The notes below the pieces were generated by a model. It was given only the letters and a program-made list of their open reading frames with translations, was not told the origin of the DNA and searched no databases. The position numbers and the translations under genes are program-made. A stretch of DNA of 64,000 nucleotides from Phenylobacterium sp. NIBR 498073 (GTDB lineage Bacteria; Pseudomonadota; Alphaproteobacteria; Caulobacterales; Caulobacteraceae): NCBI RefSeq assembly GCF_027286305.1, contig NZ_CP114599.1, positions 3,877,001 through 3,941,000 of the forward strand. The letters are read 5' to 3'. Position 1 is the stretch's first letter, and every line of letters begins with the position of its first letter. Of the stretch, positions 45,600 through 56,634 are shown piece by piece.

Positions 45600-47804
45600 C
45601 TACGAGCTCGGCGCTGGGGCGGCGGCCGGCGGGGCGTTGGATTGCAGGGCCGTGCGCATCTCGCGATCGTCGGCCTCGACCTCGCGGATCATCGCGCGGA
45701 AACGCGGGTCTGAGCGGATCTGCGCCATCATCGGATAGGCGTCCAGCCGGATGAACAGGTCCAGGTCGTAGATCGAGCGATAGCCGCTATCGATGGCGGC
45801 GCGCAGTTCGGCCAGGGCCCGATCGCGGTCGTCCAGCATCACATAGGCTTTCACCCGGGCGATCCGCCGCGCATTGGGCTGGCGCAAGCCGGGCTTGGGC
45901 TCGGTGGCGACGAGCATGGCCAGGAGCACGCGGCGGGCCTGCCCCTTGTCGCCGGTCCGGTCGATCACGAAGGCCGCGTCCACCGCCTCGTTGGCCAGCC
46001 GCGTGGAGACCTTGGGCGACGGAGTGAACAGCTCGGGCGACATCACCAACCACTGCGCCCGCGCCTGGTCGTACTGGCCCAGCTGCGAGGAGGCGAGCGC
46101 CAGCCCGCTGCGCCAGAGCGGATCGGCCTCCGGCTCGGCCAGCTTGGCGCGCGACAGGGCCGCCAGCCCCTCGAAGTCGCCGGCGACGATCAGGCGTACG
46201 GCCTGGGCCACCGGCCCCACCACCGGATGGCCCGTCCACGGCGCCAGCGCCCCGTCCGCCTCGGCCGGCAGGCCGAGATTATAGTAGAGGTTGGCGAGCT
46301 GGATCGACGACGACGGGTCGGTCTGCGGCGCGGCGGCCATGCGGTACCAGATCACCGCCTGGTCCAGGCGACCCTGCTCGATCAGCACGTCGCCGAGCTG
46401 TTCCTTGGAGTCGACGAACTCCGGGAACAGTTCGATGTTGGCGCGCAGCCGCTGCTCGGCCTCGTCCAGGCGCCCGGTGGCCGCCAGCGACCCGGCCAGG
46501 GCGTTGTTGGCGATGCGGTCGAGCGGGTCGATCTCCAGAGCCCGGCGCAGATAGGTCACCGCCTCCTGCGGTCGCCGCGCGGCGATGTAGTCGCCATAGA
46601 GGCTGAGCGCCTCGGGATCGCGCGGCGCCAGGTCGGCGGCGCGCTTGTAGGCGGCCTCGGCGTCTATTTCGGCTTGCGCAGAGCCTTCGCGGATGAAGCG
46701 GATCGCCCCGACCATGCCCTTGGCGATGTACGCGGTCGACGACTGGGGATCGAGCTCCAGCGCCTTGGCGATCTGCGCCTCGGCGCTGCGCACGGCCGGC
46801 GTGAAGTCGCCCTCCAGGTGGTTCTGGGCCAGATAGGCGGTGGCGTAGGCGTAGGCCGCGCGGACCTCGGCGTTGTCCGGCTCCATCTCGATCAGCCGGC
46901 GATAGATCGCCTGCGCCGCCATCACGTGGTCCTTGCCGCGCCGGCGCAGCTGGCCCTTGGCGACCACTTCCAGACGATAGGCTTCCGGGTCGCGCAGCGC
47001 CTGCCGCCCGCTCGCCGCCTCGCCGCCGCCGGCGCGCAGCTCGGCTTTGAGCGCAGTCGCCACGCCGTCGGCGATCTCGCTCTGGATCGCGAAGGCGTCG
47101 TTCATCGGCCGGTCGTAGGTCTCCGACCACAGGTGGAAGCCGTTCTTGACGCTGACCAGTTGGCAGGTGACCCGCAGCCGGTCGCCGGAGCGCCGCACGC
47201 TGCCCTCGACCACATGGGCGACGTTGAGCTTCTTGCCGATCTCTCGGACGTCCTCATTCTTGCCCTTGAAGTAGAAGGCCGAGGTGCGGCCGGCGACCTT
47301 CAGGTCCGGCACCTGGGCCAGGCTGTTGGTGACCTCTTCGGTCAGGCCGTCGGCGAAGTATTCCGAATCCTTGGCGGCGCTGAAGTTGGCGAACGGCAGC
47401 ACGGCCACCGACTTGCTGGGCGCGCCCGCCAGGCTGGGCCCGTCGCGCAGCGAGCCGGCCAGCCCGACGGCGCTGGCGACGAAGATCACCACGCCTGCGC
47501 CGATCGCCGCCAGCGCGGTCCAGTCCATCCAGTTCATGCGCTTGGGGGCGTCGTCGCCGACCATCCGGGTGCGGCGGATGGTTCCGTCGGGCGCGAGCTC
47601 GAACGCCCAGGTCGCCAGCAGGGTCAGCGGCAGGCCGACGGCCAGCAGCATCAGGGTGGCGACCGACAGCCACTTGGGCAGTTCGAGGGTTTCGAAGACC
47701 GTCTTGGCGACCTGGAACACGCCCCAGGCGGTGACCGTGTAGACGCCGGCCACGCGCACGACGTTGCGCGTCTTCAGTTCGTTGAGGAAGCGCCGAAGAT
47801 TCAA
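45600..47804 (-). CDS. TPR-repeat membrane protein with TolB-like N domain
   Basis: The 734-residue protein starts MNLRRFLNELKTRNVVRVAG and has two or three membrane helices in residues 20-125. The TolB-like N-domain follows (SVAVLPFANFSAAKDSEYFA, DGLTEEVTNSLAQVPDLKVA, AHVVEGSVRRSGDRLRVTC). From residue 280 to 650 it consists of TPR repeats (ATAYLAQNHLEGDF, LEIDPLDRIANNALAGSLAA, and others). Such proteins are often linked to signalling, but no enzyme domain is present. It is divergent from tacA. Confidence 0.88.
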   Translation of the reverse strand: MNLRRFLNELKTRNVVRVAGVYTVTAWGVFQVAKTVFETLELPKWLSVATLMLLAVGLPLTLLATWAFELAPDGTIRRTRMVGDDAPKRMNWMDWTALAAIGAGVVIFVASAVGLAGSLRDGPSLAGAPSKSVAVLPFANFSAAKDSEYFADGLTEEVTNSLAQVPDLKVAGRTSAFYFKGKNEDVREIGKKLNVAHVVEGSVRRSGDRLRVTCQLVSVKNGFHLWSETYDRPMNDAFAIQSEIADGVATALKAELRAGGGEAASGRQALRDPEAYRLEVVAKGQLRRRGKDHVMAAQAIYRRLIEMEPDNAEVRAAYAYATAYLAQNHLEGDFTPAVRSAEAQIAKALELDPQSSTAYIAKGMVGAIRFIREGSAQAEIDAEAAYKRAADLAPRDPEALSLYGDYIAARRPQEAVTYLRRALEIDPLDRIANNALAGSLAATGRLDEAEQRLRANIELFPEFVDSKEQLGDVLIEQGRLDQAVIWYRMAAAPQTDPSSSIQLANLYYNLGLPAEADGALAPWTGHPVVGPVAQAVRLIVAGDFEGLAALSRAKLAEPEADPLWRSGLALASSQLGQYDQARAQWLVMSPELFTPSPKVSTRLANEAVDAAFVIDRTGDKGQARRVLLAMLVATEPKPGLRQPNARRIARVKAYVMLDDRDRALAELRAAIDSGYRSIYDLDLFIRLDAYPMMAQIRSDPRFRAMIREVEADDREMRTALQSNAPPAAAPAPSS

Positions 47805-48044
47805 CTCAGCCCACTCCTACCCACTCACGAGTACGCGTCAGACGAGTCCCGGACGAAGCTGAACACAGAACCGGGTTATTCGGAAGTCGAGAGCTGGCGC
47901 TTGGCCGACCGGCCGTTAACCCCCGACTCAGGACTCCGAAACCCCGCCTTTACCCCGCCCATGTATCAATCCGGACCAACAAGAGCCTCGTTCGACCAAG
48001 CCATCGGCGAAACGAGCGTCCGATTCCAGGTGTGGGTGTTTCAA

Positions 48045-49538
<1,494 letters not shown>

Positions 49539-49552
49539 CGCAAGCTAAAAGC

Positions 49553-49691
49553 TGTCATCCCGGAAGCCGCGGAGCGGCTGTCCGGGTCCCATGAACACCG
49601 GATGCTTCAGGTTGCTGCGCAGCCCTGCCTCATTCCGCCAGCGCGGCGCGAATGGGTCCCGGTCTTCGGCTGCGCCGAAACCGGGATGACA
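49553..49691. repeat. Modular double-hairpin repeat, copy E (reverse orientation)
   Basis: Ends TGTCATCCCGG and CCGGGATGACA. The left hairpin encloses AAGCCGCGGAGCGGCTGT and the right one TCTTCGGCTGCGCCGAAA (as in copy C). The CCCATGAACACCGGATG block is the complement of the block in the other copies, so this copy is reversed. It lies between convergent tacA and the small basic gene. Confidence 0.85.
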
Positions 49692-49704
49692 CCCCGGTTC
49701 GAGT

Positions 49705-50007
49705 TCAATCTTCCGAATACGGCTTGGGTCGCCGCCGGAAGGGCTTCTTCTCGCCCTTCGCCTTGGCGGCGATCTCCTTGAGCTTCACGGCCTGCATGAC
49801 CGAGAGCGCCTCGCCCGCGCCGCCCTTTTCCGGGTCGCCGAAGGCGCGGCCGTAGGTCTTCACGCGGTCCTCGACCGAGCCGAGGAACTCCCCCTCCCAG
49901 TCGGAAAGCTCGACCTGCGCGCGCTCGGCCTGGCGGCGAACGCGCTTCAGGGCGCTCAGCGCGGCCCGCTTGGCCTGCGCCTTCCGATCTGGCGGGGACC
50001 GCTTCAA
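49705..50007 (-). CDS. Small basic protein coupled to gapR
   Basis: A TTG start overlaps the gapR stop (TTGA, 50004-50007) and has GGAGAG just upstream inside gapR, so it is translationally coupled. The 100-residue product is very rich in Lys/Arg/Ala ([20 protein letters not shown] near the start) and ends [15 protein letters not shown] helix at residues 10-35 could bind nucleic acid. I know no family name. Its link to GapR, a nucleoid protein, suggests a DNA-related role, by inference. Confidence 0.75.
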   Translation of the reverse strand: MKRSPPDRKAQAKRAALSALKRVRRQAERAQVELSDWEGEFLGSVEDRVKTYGRAFGDPEKGGAGEALSVMQAVKLKEIAAKAKGEKKPFRRRPKPYSED

Positions 50008-50270
50008 ATCTCTCCAATGGCGGAAAGGTAGAGGTCGAGGATCGCCTCTTCCTCCAGCCGCTTGGCGCGGTCCTGCTTGCGGATGCGGACCACCTTGCGC
50101 AGCACCTTGACGTCGAAGCCGTTGCCCTTGGCCTCGGCGAAGACCTCTTTGATCTGCTCGGCGATCTCGGTCTTCTCCTGCTCGAGGCGCTCGATGCGCT
50201 CGATGATGCTCTTGAGCTGGCCCTGGGCGGCCTGGTTCAGGATATCGCCGTGGGAATTGTCGTCGGACAT
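50004..50270 (-). CDS. gapR: Nucleoid-associated protein GapR (DUF2312)
   Basis: The 88-residue protein has two long helices rich in Glu, Lys and Ile ([20 protein letters not shown]) and the conserved [21 protein letters not shown]. GapR of Caulobacter clamps overtwisted AT-rich DNA ahead of replication forks and is essential for rapid growth. The length and motif order match. It is the first gene of a pair with the TTG-started small basic gene. Confidence 0.93.
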   Translation of the reverse strand: MSDDNSHGDILNQAAQGQLKSIIERIERLEQEKTEIAEQIKEVFAEAKGNGFDVKVLRKVVRIRKQDRAKRLEEEAILDLYLSAIGEI

Positions 50271-50404
50271 GGGCTTAAGCGTCTCACAGCTCGAGGGTTG
50301 CGGAAAGGCGGCGGAAACTAGCGGCGAGACCGGCCCCTGTCATCCGCCCTGCTGAACCTTCGCCTTGACTGGCCGTTGAGACGGATCGACGCGGAGATTT
50401 CGCC

Positions 50405-50989
50405 ATGGCCCATTCACGCACCCGTCCGAGCCGCAGCGAGGCCGAGGCCGCGGTCCGGACCCTGATCGAGTGGGCCGGCGACGACCCCGACCGCGAGGGC
50501 CTGCTCGACACCCCGGGCCGCGTGGTCCGCGCCTACGAGGAGCTGTTTTCCGGCTACGGGAGCGATCCGCGGGAGTATCTGGAGCGCACCTTCGAGGAGG
50601 TCGCCGGCTATGACGAACTGGTGGTGCTGCGCGACATCCGGGTGGTCAGCTTCTGCGAGCACCACATGCTGCCGTTCCTGGGCAAGGCGCATGTCGGCTA
50701 TTTGCCGTCCGACCGGGTGGTCGGGATCTCCAAGCTGGCGCGCGTGGTGCACGGCTTCGCCCGGCGGCTGCAAATCCAGGAGAAGCTGACCTCCGAGATC
50801 GCTGGCGCGATCCACGACATCCTGCAGCCCAGGGGCGTCGGGGTCGTGATCGTCTCCGAGCACAGCTGCATGACCATGCGCGGGGTCAACACCCCCGGTT
50901 CGCGCCTGACCACCAGCAGCCTGACCGGGGTGATCCGCGACGACCCGCGGACCCGCCAGGAGTTCCTCGAGTTCGTCAGGAACGGCTGA
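50405..50989 (+). CDS. folE: GTP cyclohydrolase I FolE
   Basis: The 194-residue enzyme makes 7,8-dihydroneopterin triphosphate from GTP, the first step of folate synthesis. Zinc ligands and catalytic residues are in [20 protein letters not shown] and [19 protein letters not shown]. This is a typical full-length FolE. The last 14 nt overlap the convergent TetR gene. Divergent from gapR, with about 134 bp between starts. Confidence 0.97.
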   Translation: MAHSRTRPSRSEAEAAVRTLIEWAGDDPDREGLLDTPGRVVRAYEELFSGYGSDPREYLERTFEEVAGYDELVVLRDIRVVSFCEHHMLPFLGKAHVGYLPSDRVVGISKLARVVHGFARRLQIQEKLTSEIAGAIHDILQPRGVGVVIVSEHSCMTMRGVNTPGSRLTTSSLTGVIRDDPRTRQEFLEFVRNG

Positions 50990-51641
50990 ACGCGCGGCGC
51001 GGCGCGTAGGGCGGCGGCGGCGGCGCGCCGCCCTCCAGCGCCGGGGCCAGCAGCGCGATGACGGTCTCGATCAGCCGCTCGACGCCCTGCGGCAGGCGCG
51101 CCTGGGCGACCGTCCAGTACCGCCAGGTCACCGAGTCCAGATAGTAGGCGTAGATCGCCAGGTCGAAGAGCGCCTCGTCCGGCCAGGGGGAGCCAAAGCG
51201 CTTGAGCTGGGCCACGACGCCGTCGGCCAGCGCCTGGGCGTGCATCGGCTCGACATCGGCCAGCAGCGGGAAGTGCTCGAAGGCCGCGCTCATCGACAGG
51301 CCGTAGCCGACGGCCTCCTCGCGCGCCTTGATCTGGCCGATCCAGCGCCGGAAGAAGGCCCGCCAGTCGGTTTCGCCGTCGTCCTGGGCCGAGGCCGCCT
51401 CGCCGCGAATCTCGGCCAGCCGCGCCTCGTAGAGCGCCAGGACGATGGCCTCCTTGTTCGGGAAGTACTGGTAGATCGAGCCGACCGAGACACCGGACTC
51501 CGCGGCGATCGCCGGAGTGGTCAGGGCGGCCGGCCCATCGCGGTTCAAGATCGCCTGGGTGGCGTCGAGCACCCGCTGGATACGGGCCTTGGCCCGCGCC
51601 TGGGTGGGCAGCTTGCGAGGGGTGAGTGTCGCGCTCATCAC
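50976..51641 (-). CDS. TetR/AcrR family transcriptional regulator
   Basis: The 221-residue protein has a TetR N-terminal helix-turn-helix: [20 protein letters not shown], then [20 protein letters not shown]. The larger C-terminal domain has a Trp/Tyr-rich end. It lies 22 bp downstream of the serine hydrolase gene on the same strand, so the two are co-expressed and the palindrome at 52933-52952 is the likely autoregulatory site. Two ATGs overlap at the start. The effector is unknown. Confidence 0.9.
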   Translation of the reverse strand: MMSATLTPRKLPTQARAKARIQRVLDATQAILNRDGPAALTTPAIAAESGVSVGSIYQYFPNKEAIVLALYEARLAEIRGEAASAQDDGETDWRAFFRRWIGQIKAREEAVGYGLSMSAAFEHFPLLADVEPMHAQALADGVVAQLKRFGSPWPDEALFDLAIYAYYLDSVTWRYWTVAQARLPQGVERLIETVIALLAPALEGGAPPPPPYAPRRAFSRS

Positions 51642-51663
51642 CCCTCTCCTAGCACGCTGCGGC

Positions 51664-52884
51664 TCACTGCGCCTGGGGCTGGGCCTGGGGCTGGGCCCGC
51701 AGGCTGGCGCCCAGCGCCTCGAACATCGCGAAGGTCTCCAGCGCCATCGGATCGTCCCAGGCTGCGGTCCAGGCGCTGGTCTTCACCACCACCAGGTCGA
51801 GCTGCGGATTAACCATCAGGAACTGGCCGTAGATGCCTTCGCCCGTGAAGGCGCGGTCGGCGCCCGGGATCAGCCACCACTGGTAGCCGTAGCCCAGCGG
51901 CCCGTCGCCCAGCTTGCCGTACTGCACCTGCGGCCGCTGCGGCTGGGTGGCGAGCGCGATCCAGCCCTTGGGCAGCACCTGGCGGCCGCCGACCATGCCG
52001 TCGTGGGCGGCCAGATAGCCGAAGCGGGCGTAGTCGCGCAGGCGGATCACCAGGCCGCCGGCTGCGACCTCGCGGCCGGCGTCGCCCGGCTGGTCGAGGA
52101 TCCAGCGCGCCTCGGCTTCGGCGCCCATCGGCTTCCAGAGCTTCTCGGTCATGTAGTCGGCCGGGCGCACGCCGGTGGCCTTGGCCAGCAGGGCGCCGAG
52201 GATCTCGGTGTCGGCGCTGGCGTAGTTGAACTTCGCGCCCGGTGCATGGGCCGACTTGAACTGGCGCGAATAGTCGTAGAGGCCGCCCTGGTTGGCGTCG
52301 AAGCGCCCGAGAAAGCCTGCGATCCCCGACTTGGCGCTGGTGTATTCCTCGTCAAACTCGGTGCCGGACGACATCTCCAGCACGTCCTTGATCGTGGTCT
52401 TCTCGTAGGCCCCGCCCTTGAGGTCCGGCAGGTAGTCGATCATGCGGTCGTCGAGGCTGCGAATCTTGCCCTCGGCCAGGGCGATGCCGATCAGGGTCGA
52501 GACGAACGACTTGCCCACCGAGAACGAGATGAAGCGGCTGTCGGGCGAGGCGCCCATGTAATAGCGCTCGTGCAGGATCTGGTCGCCGCGCAGGATCAGC
52601 AGGCCGCTGGTGCGGGTGTCGGCGGCGAAGTCCTCGAGGGTCTTGGTCTTGCCGTTGTAGGTGTAGGTGAAGGCCAACGGCGCGGTCGGCTCCTTCAGCG
52701 GCAGGGCCGCGGCCGGCGGCGCGATCCGCCGCGAGGGGAACAGCTCCTCCATGTTGTGGAAGGCGCCGGGCGCGTTGGCCGGCTCGCCCCAGGTGCCGCG
52801 CACCCCGACGCGTTCCTGCGCTGCGGCCCCGCCAGCCGCCATCATGACCAGCGCCGCCGCGCCGGCCGCAATCTTCCTGCCCAT
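51664..52884 (-). CDS. Serine hydrolase, beta-lactamase/esterase family (class C fold)
   Basis: The 406-residue exported protein (signal peptide cleaved near AAAQ) has the SxxK motif SVGKS near residue 147 and the Tyr motif in FNYASADTE near residue 240. The C-terminal end is Gln/Pro-rich. These are the marks of the class C beta-lactamase/esterase EstB fold, often esterases or peptidases rather than resistance enzymes. It is the first gene of an operon with a TetR regulator and carries a palindromic operator upstream. Confidence 0.88.
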   Translation of the reverse strand: MGRKIAAGAAALVMMAAGGAAAQERVGVRGTWGEPANAPGAFHNMEELFPSRRIAPPAAALPLKEPTAPLAFTYTYNGKTKTLEDFAADTRTSGLLILRGDQILHERYYMGASPDSRFISFSVGKSFVSTLIGIALAEGKIRSLDDRMIDYLPDLKGGAYEKTTIKDVLEMSSGTEFDEEYTSAKSGIAGFLGRFDANQGGLYDYSRQFKSAHAPGAKFNYASADTEILGALLAKATGVRPADYMTEKLWKPMGAEAEARWILDQPGDAGREVAAGGLVIRLRDYARFGYLAAHDGMVGGRQVLPKGWIALATQPQRPQVQYGKLGDGPLGYGYQWWLIPGADRAFTGEGIYGQFLMVNPQLDLVVVKTSAWTAAWDDPMALETFAMFEALGASLRAQPQAQPQAQ

Positions 52885-52932
52885 CGCCTTCCCCGTTCGC
52901 CATGGAGGCCCTGCTGGCCTCGCTTGATACAA

Positions 52933-52952
52933 ATATGAACTAACATTCATAT
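52933..52952. promoter_or_regulatory. TetR-type palindromic operator
   Basis: ATATGAA-CTAACA-TTCATAT is a perfect 7-bp inverted repeat with a 6-bp spacer, 49 bp upstream of the serine hydrolase start. AT-rich DNA here contrasts with the GC-rich surroundings. The co-transcribed TetR protein is the obvious candidate to bind it. Confidence 0.7.
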
Positions 52953-52987
52953 ATTTGGCAATAGGGCGCTTGGCGGAAGGCGCGAGG

Positions 52988-53593
52988 CTAGAGCAGTCCG
53001 CGGGCTTCCAGCGCCGGACGTATCGCGGCCGGGTCGGTGAAGTGATGGGCGTCGAAGCCGAACTCACGGGCGCTCGCGATATTCGCCGCCGAGTCGTCGA
53101 AGAAGAGGACGTCAGCGGGGGCCAGCCCGAACTGCTCGCACGCCTGGGCGTAGAAGCGCGGATCGGGCTTGATCAGCTTCACATGGGCCGAGACCACATA
53201 GTCGGCGAGCCGCTTGAAGGCCGGGCTCATCGCGACCGTCCCCGGGAAGGTCTCGTGCGACATGTTGGTCGCGCCGTATTGCGGCACCCCAGCGGCGTGC
53301 AGGGCTTCGATGGCCGCCTCGGTCTCGGGGATCGGGCCCGAGAACATGTCCCACCACCGGGTCTCCCAGGCGTGGATGGCGTCGGCGTATTCGGGAAACT
53401 GCGCCAGGAGCGGCGCGCGGTTGTCCTCGAACGTCACCCCGAGGTCGTGGGCGACATGCCACGCCATGTTGCAGACATGGGAAAGGAACCGGTCGCATTC
53501 GGCCGGTTCCTTGAAGAACTCTTGGTAAAGCGTGCGCGGATTCCAGCGCACGATCACATTACCGATGTCCCAGAGGACGGCCCTGGGAGCCAT
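52988..53593 (-). CDS. HAD family hydrolase
   Basis: The 201-residue protein has motif I WDIGNVIVRW (nucleophile Asp), motif II in TNMSHETF, the Lys in VKLIKPDPRFY and motif IV FFDDSAANIASAREFG. The DIGNV form is the YihX-type (sugar phosphatase) variant. It removes phosphate from a small metabolite, which cannot be named. It is followed by the serine hydrolase across the operator region. Confidence 0.88.
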   Translation of the reverse strand: MAPRAVLWDIGNVIVRWNPRTLYQEFFKEPAECDRFLSHVCNMAWHVAHDLGVTFEDNRAPLLAQFPEYADAIHAWETRWWDMFSGPIPETEAAIEALHAAGVPQYGATNMSHETFPGTVAMSPAFKRLADYVVSAHVKLIKPDPRFYAQACEQFGLAPADVLFFDDSAANIASAREFGFDAHHFTDPAAIRPALEARGLL

Positions 53594-53603
53594 CCTCGTC
53601 GCC

Positions 53604-53729
53604 TCAGCCTTGCTTGGCTTTGAAGCGCGGGTCGGTTTTGTTGATGACGTAGACCACGCCCTTGCGACGCACGAGCTTGCAGTCGCGGTGGCGAGTCTTG
53701 AGCGACTTAAGCGAGCTTCTGACCTTCAT
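53604..53729 (-). CDS. rpmJ: 50S ribosomal protein L36 (bL36, non-zinc form)
   Basis: A 41-codon gene: [20 protein letters not shown], then [20 protein letters not shown] with a final G. It matches the alphaproteobacterial bL36 that has lost most zinc-ligand cysteines; only one Cys remains. It stands alone, not in a ribosomal operon. An upstream purine-rich stretch provides the ribosome site. Confidence 0.95.
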   Translation of the reverse strand: MKVRSSLKSLKTRHRDCKLVRRKGVVYVINKTDPRFKAKQG

Positions 53730-53895
53730 GGACCTATCTCAGGGCTCCGGACCGGGTCCGGCGGGTTATCTACAGAGCGGGCGCGTATACGGGCCGGGGC
53801 CCGAAGAGTCAACGCTGCAGCCGCGCCGACATGGTCGCAGCGCCCTCGCGGCCTTGTGATTGAGGCCTGGACGGGGCACGGCTAGGTTGCTCCAT

Positions 53896-55176
53896 ATGGA
53901 CCGTCGCCTGCTTCTTGTCTTGTTCCTCGCCGGCTGCGCCGGTCCCGCCCCGCCGCCGCCGACGCACACGCCGCCGCCGGCCCCGACGCCTGCGCCGCCC
54001 CCTGCTGTAGCGGCTCCGGTCGCGCCGGCCTCTTCAGGCGACGCAGACTATGACGCCTGGCGCAGCGGGTTCCGCGGCCGCGCGATCGCCGCCGGCCTGC
54101 CCGGGGCGCTGGTCGACCGCGAGATGGCCGGATTGACGCCCAACCCGCGCGTGATCAGCCTGGACTCGGCCCAGCCGGAATTCTCCAAGCCGATCGGCGC
54201 CTATGTGAACGGCGTGATCAGCGCCGACCGCATCGCCCGCGGCCAGCGCTATCGCAACGACCTGCCGTTCTGGCCCGAGGTCGAACAGCGCTTCGGCGTC
54301 CCGCGCGACATCCTGATCGCCGTCTGGGCCATGGAGAGCGCGTTCGGCGCAGTGCAGGGCGACTTCGATGTCGTCCGCTCGATGTCCAGCCTGGCCTATC
54401 ACGGCCGCCGCCGCGCCTGGGCCGAGGGCGAACTGATCGCCACCCTGAAGATCATCCAGTCGGGCGAGGCCGGCCGCGCCCAGCTGAAGGGGTCGTGGGC
54501 CGGGGCCATGGGCCAGACCCAGTTCCTGCCCTCGAACTACATCTCGACCGCCGTCGACGGCGACGGCGACGGCAAGCGCGACATCTGGGGCTCGCCGAAC
54601 GACGCCCTGGCCTCGGCCGCCAACCTACTGGCCAAGGGCGGCTGGGTCCGCGGCCAGGCCTGGGCGCGGGAAGTGACCCTGCCGGCGGGCTTCGACTACA
54701 GCCTCACCGAGGGGCCCAAGGAGGCGCCGGCCTATTGGGAAGGCCTGGGCGTCAAGCCGGCCGACGGGCGCCCCTGGACGGCGGCCGAGCAGGCGCCGGG
54801 ACAGCTGGTCGCGCCAGCCGGCGCTGACGGTCCGATTTTCCTGCTGTTCCCCAACCACTTCGCGATCCGCAAGTACAACAACTCCACGGCCTACGCCCTG
54901 GGCATCGGGCTGCTGGCCGACGCCTTCGCCGGCGGCGCGCCGCTGGTGAAGCCCTGGCCCGTGGAGACGCCGCTGGCGATCAGCGACCGCATCGGGGCGC
55001 AGACCGCCCTGGCCAAGCTGGGCTTCAACCCCGGCTCGCCGGACGGGGTGGTGGGCGTCAACACCCGCACCGCCCTGCGCGCCTGGCAGAAGTCGCGCGG
55101 CCTGGTCGCCGACGGCTACCTGTCGATGGAAATGGTGCGGCGGCTGAACGTCGAAGCCGGCGCGCTGCCGAACTGA
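53896..55176 (+). CDS. MltB-type lytic murein transglycosylase lipoprotein
   Basis: The 426-residue protein has a lipobox LAGC near residue 15, a Pro-rich linker, then the SLT/MltB domain with catalytic Glu in VWAMESAFGAVQGDF near residue 153 and the MltB-type GAMGQTQFLPSNY. A C-terminal peptidoglycan-binding domain follows (LGFNPGSPDGVVGVNTRTAL). It cleaves glycan strands to 1,6-anhydromuropeptides in the periplasm. Start at 53896 is the one directly before the signal peptide. Confidence 0.93.
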   Translation: MDRRLLLVLFLAGCAGPAPPPPTHTPPPAPTPAPPPAVAAPVAPASSGDADYDAWRSGFRGRAIAAGLPGALVDREMAGLTPNPRVISLDSAQPEFSKPIGAYVNGVISADRIARGQRYRNDLPFWPEVEQRFGVPRDILIAVWAMESAFGAVQGDFDVVRSMSSLAYHGRRRAWAEGELIATLKIIQSGEAGRAQLKGSWAGAMGQTQFLPSNYISTAVDGDGDGKRDIWGSPNDALASAANLLAKGGWVRGQAWAREVTLPAGFDYSLTEGPKEAPAYWEGLGVKPADGRPWTAAEQAPGQLVAPAGADGPIFLLFPNHFAIRKYNNSTAYALGIGLLADAFAGGAPLVKPWPVETPLAISDRIGAQTALAKLGFNPGSPDGVVGVNTRTALRAWQKSRGLVADGYLSMEMVRRLNVEAGALPN

Positions 55177-55183
55177 GGGCGAG

Positions 55184-56509
55184 CTAGACCCCGCCCTCGT
55201 CGCTCTTTTCCAGGGTCGCCATGGCCGCGTCGGCGCGGGTCGCCGGCTGCGGGTGCGCGTTGCGCAGCTGCGGATTGCGGAAGGCGTAGATCAGCATCAG
55301 CAGCATCAGCCCGCCGCAGAGGATGAAGGGCGCCGGGGCGATCCGCTCGTAGAGCCAGACGAAAAACGGGGCGAGCACGACGTTCACCCCGTTCACCGCG
55401 GCGATGGCCCCAGCGACGCGCGCCTGCTCATGCATGCCGACCGCGAGCGACGAGCCGGCGGTGAAGCCCGGCCGCGCCAGGCCGAAGCCGAGGCTGGAGA
55501 TCGCGTAGCCGGCCACCACCGCCCCATAGGTCGGCTGGAAGGCGACGATGACGTTGCCGAGCGCGGCGACGGCCACGCCCCAGCGCAGCAACTGGCGCGG
55601 GGTCATCTCGAACATCCGGATGATGCCCCACTGGGCGAGCAATCCGGCCATGGCCCCGAACATCATGGCGATGGCGATGAAGCCCTGCGCCTGCAGCGGC
55701 GAGAGTTGGAGCTTGTCGATGATCAGGAAGCCGAGGGTCTGGCCCTGGGCGGTCTGGCAGACCGCGACGATGAACCCGTAGATCAGGAACGGCGTGACCC
55801 GCGGGTCGCGCCACATCGGCTTTTCCTTGGTCGCGTCGCCGCCGGTGGCGTCCTTGGCGATCTCCGCCCTCACCGGCGCGACCGGCATATGCTTGCTTTC
55901 CGGCAGGAACTTCCAGACCACGAAGAGCATGACGCCCGCCAACAGGGCGAACCCGAACATGGGGCCCGACAGGCCGATCAGCGGCAGCACGAACAGCGGC
56001 GCGACGAACGGCCCGATGACCGTGCCCAGGCCGAAGGCGCCAGCCAGGCTCGACATCGACTGCGTGCGTTTCTCGGGGGGCGTATGCTCGGCGACATAGG
56101 CCTGGGTCGCCGGGTTGGAGGCTGCGCCGAACAGGCCGAACAGCGCCCGTGCAAACAGGAAACAGATGAAGATCACCATCGGCGCGGCCAGCTTGTGCAG
56201 CCCGGCCAGCACCACCAGGGCGCAGGCGATCATCGAGAACATGAAGCCCGAAAGCCCGATCAGCATCAACGGCTTGCGGCCGTGACGATCGGAGGCGCGG
56301 GCCCACCACGGCGAGGAAAACGCCCAGAGCAACGCCGACAGTGAGAAGATCGCGGCGACCATCGGATCGGGAATGCCGATCGAACGTCCGATCGCCGGGA
56401 GCACCGAGATCATCCCGGTGTTCCCCATCGCGGTCACCAGCGAGACGCCGAAGATGATGGCGAATGTCTTCTTGGGCAGGCCTTCCTGCTCTTCGGCGGA
56501 CTTGGGCAT
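55184..56509 (-). CDS. MFS transporter
   Basis: The 441-residue protein has 12 hydrophobic segments in two groups of six, with the first-loop motif WWARASDRHGRKPLMLIG (GxxxDRxGRR pattern). A central loop of about 40 residues rich in Lys/Asp separates the halves. This is the multidrug/metabolite exporter layout. No substrate can be inferred. The start at 56509 (MPKSAEEQEG) is the most likely; a longer start would add an unlikely Arg-rich lead. Divergent from motA. Confidence 0.9.
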   Translation of the reverse strand: MPKSAEEQEGLPKKTFAIIFGVSLVTAMGNTGMISVLPAIGRSIGIPDPMVAAIFSLSALLWAFSSPWWARASDRHGRKPLMLIGLSGFMFSMIACALVVLAGLHKLAAPMVIFICFLFARALFGLFGAASNPATQAYVAEHTPPEKRTQSMSSLAGAFGLGTVIGPFVAPLFVLPLIGLSGPMFGFALLAGVMLFVVWKFLPESKHMPVAPVRAEIAKDATGGDATKEKPMWRDPRVTPFLIYGFIVAVCQTAQGQTLGFLIIDKLQLSPLQAQGFIAIAMMFGAMAGLLAQWGIIRMFEMTPRQLLRWGVAVAALGNVIVAFQPTYGAVVAGYAISSLGFGLARPGFTAGSSLAVGMHEQARVAGAIAAVNGVNVVLAPFFVWLYERIAPAPFILCGGLMLLMLIYAFRNPQLRNAHPQPATRADAAMATLEKSDEGGV

Positions 56510-56634
56510 GGAAGGGCTGTTAAGCCGTGCCGTCGGGATGCGCAAACCTCAAAGCGCACAAGGGCCGCGCACACCGGACATTAAGCATTAACGGCCATGC
56601 TCGGCGCTGAATTCCGCGGGGACCGCCACTTCCA

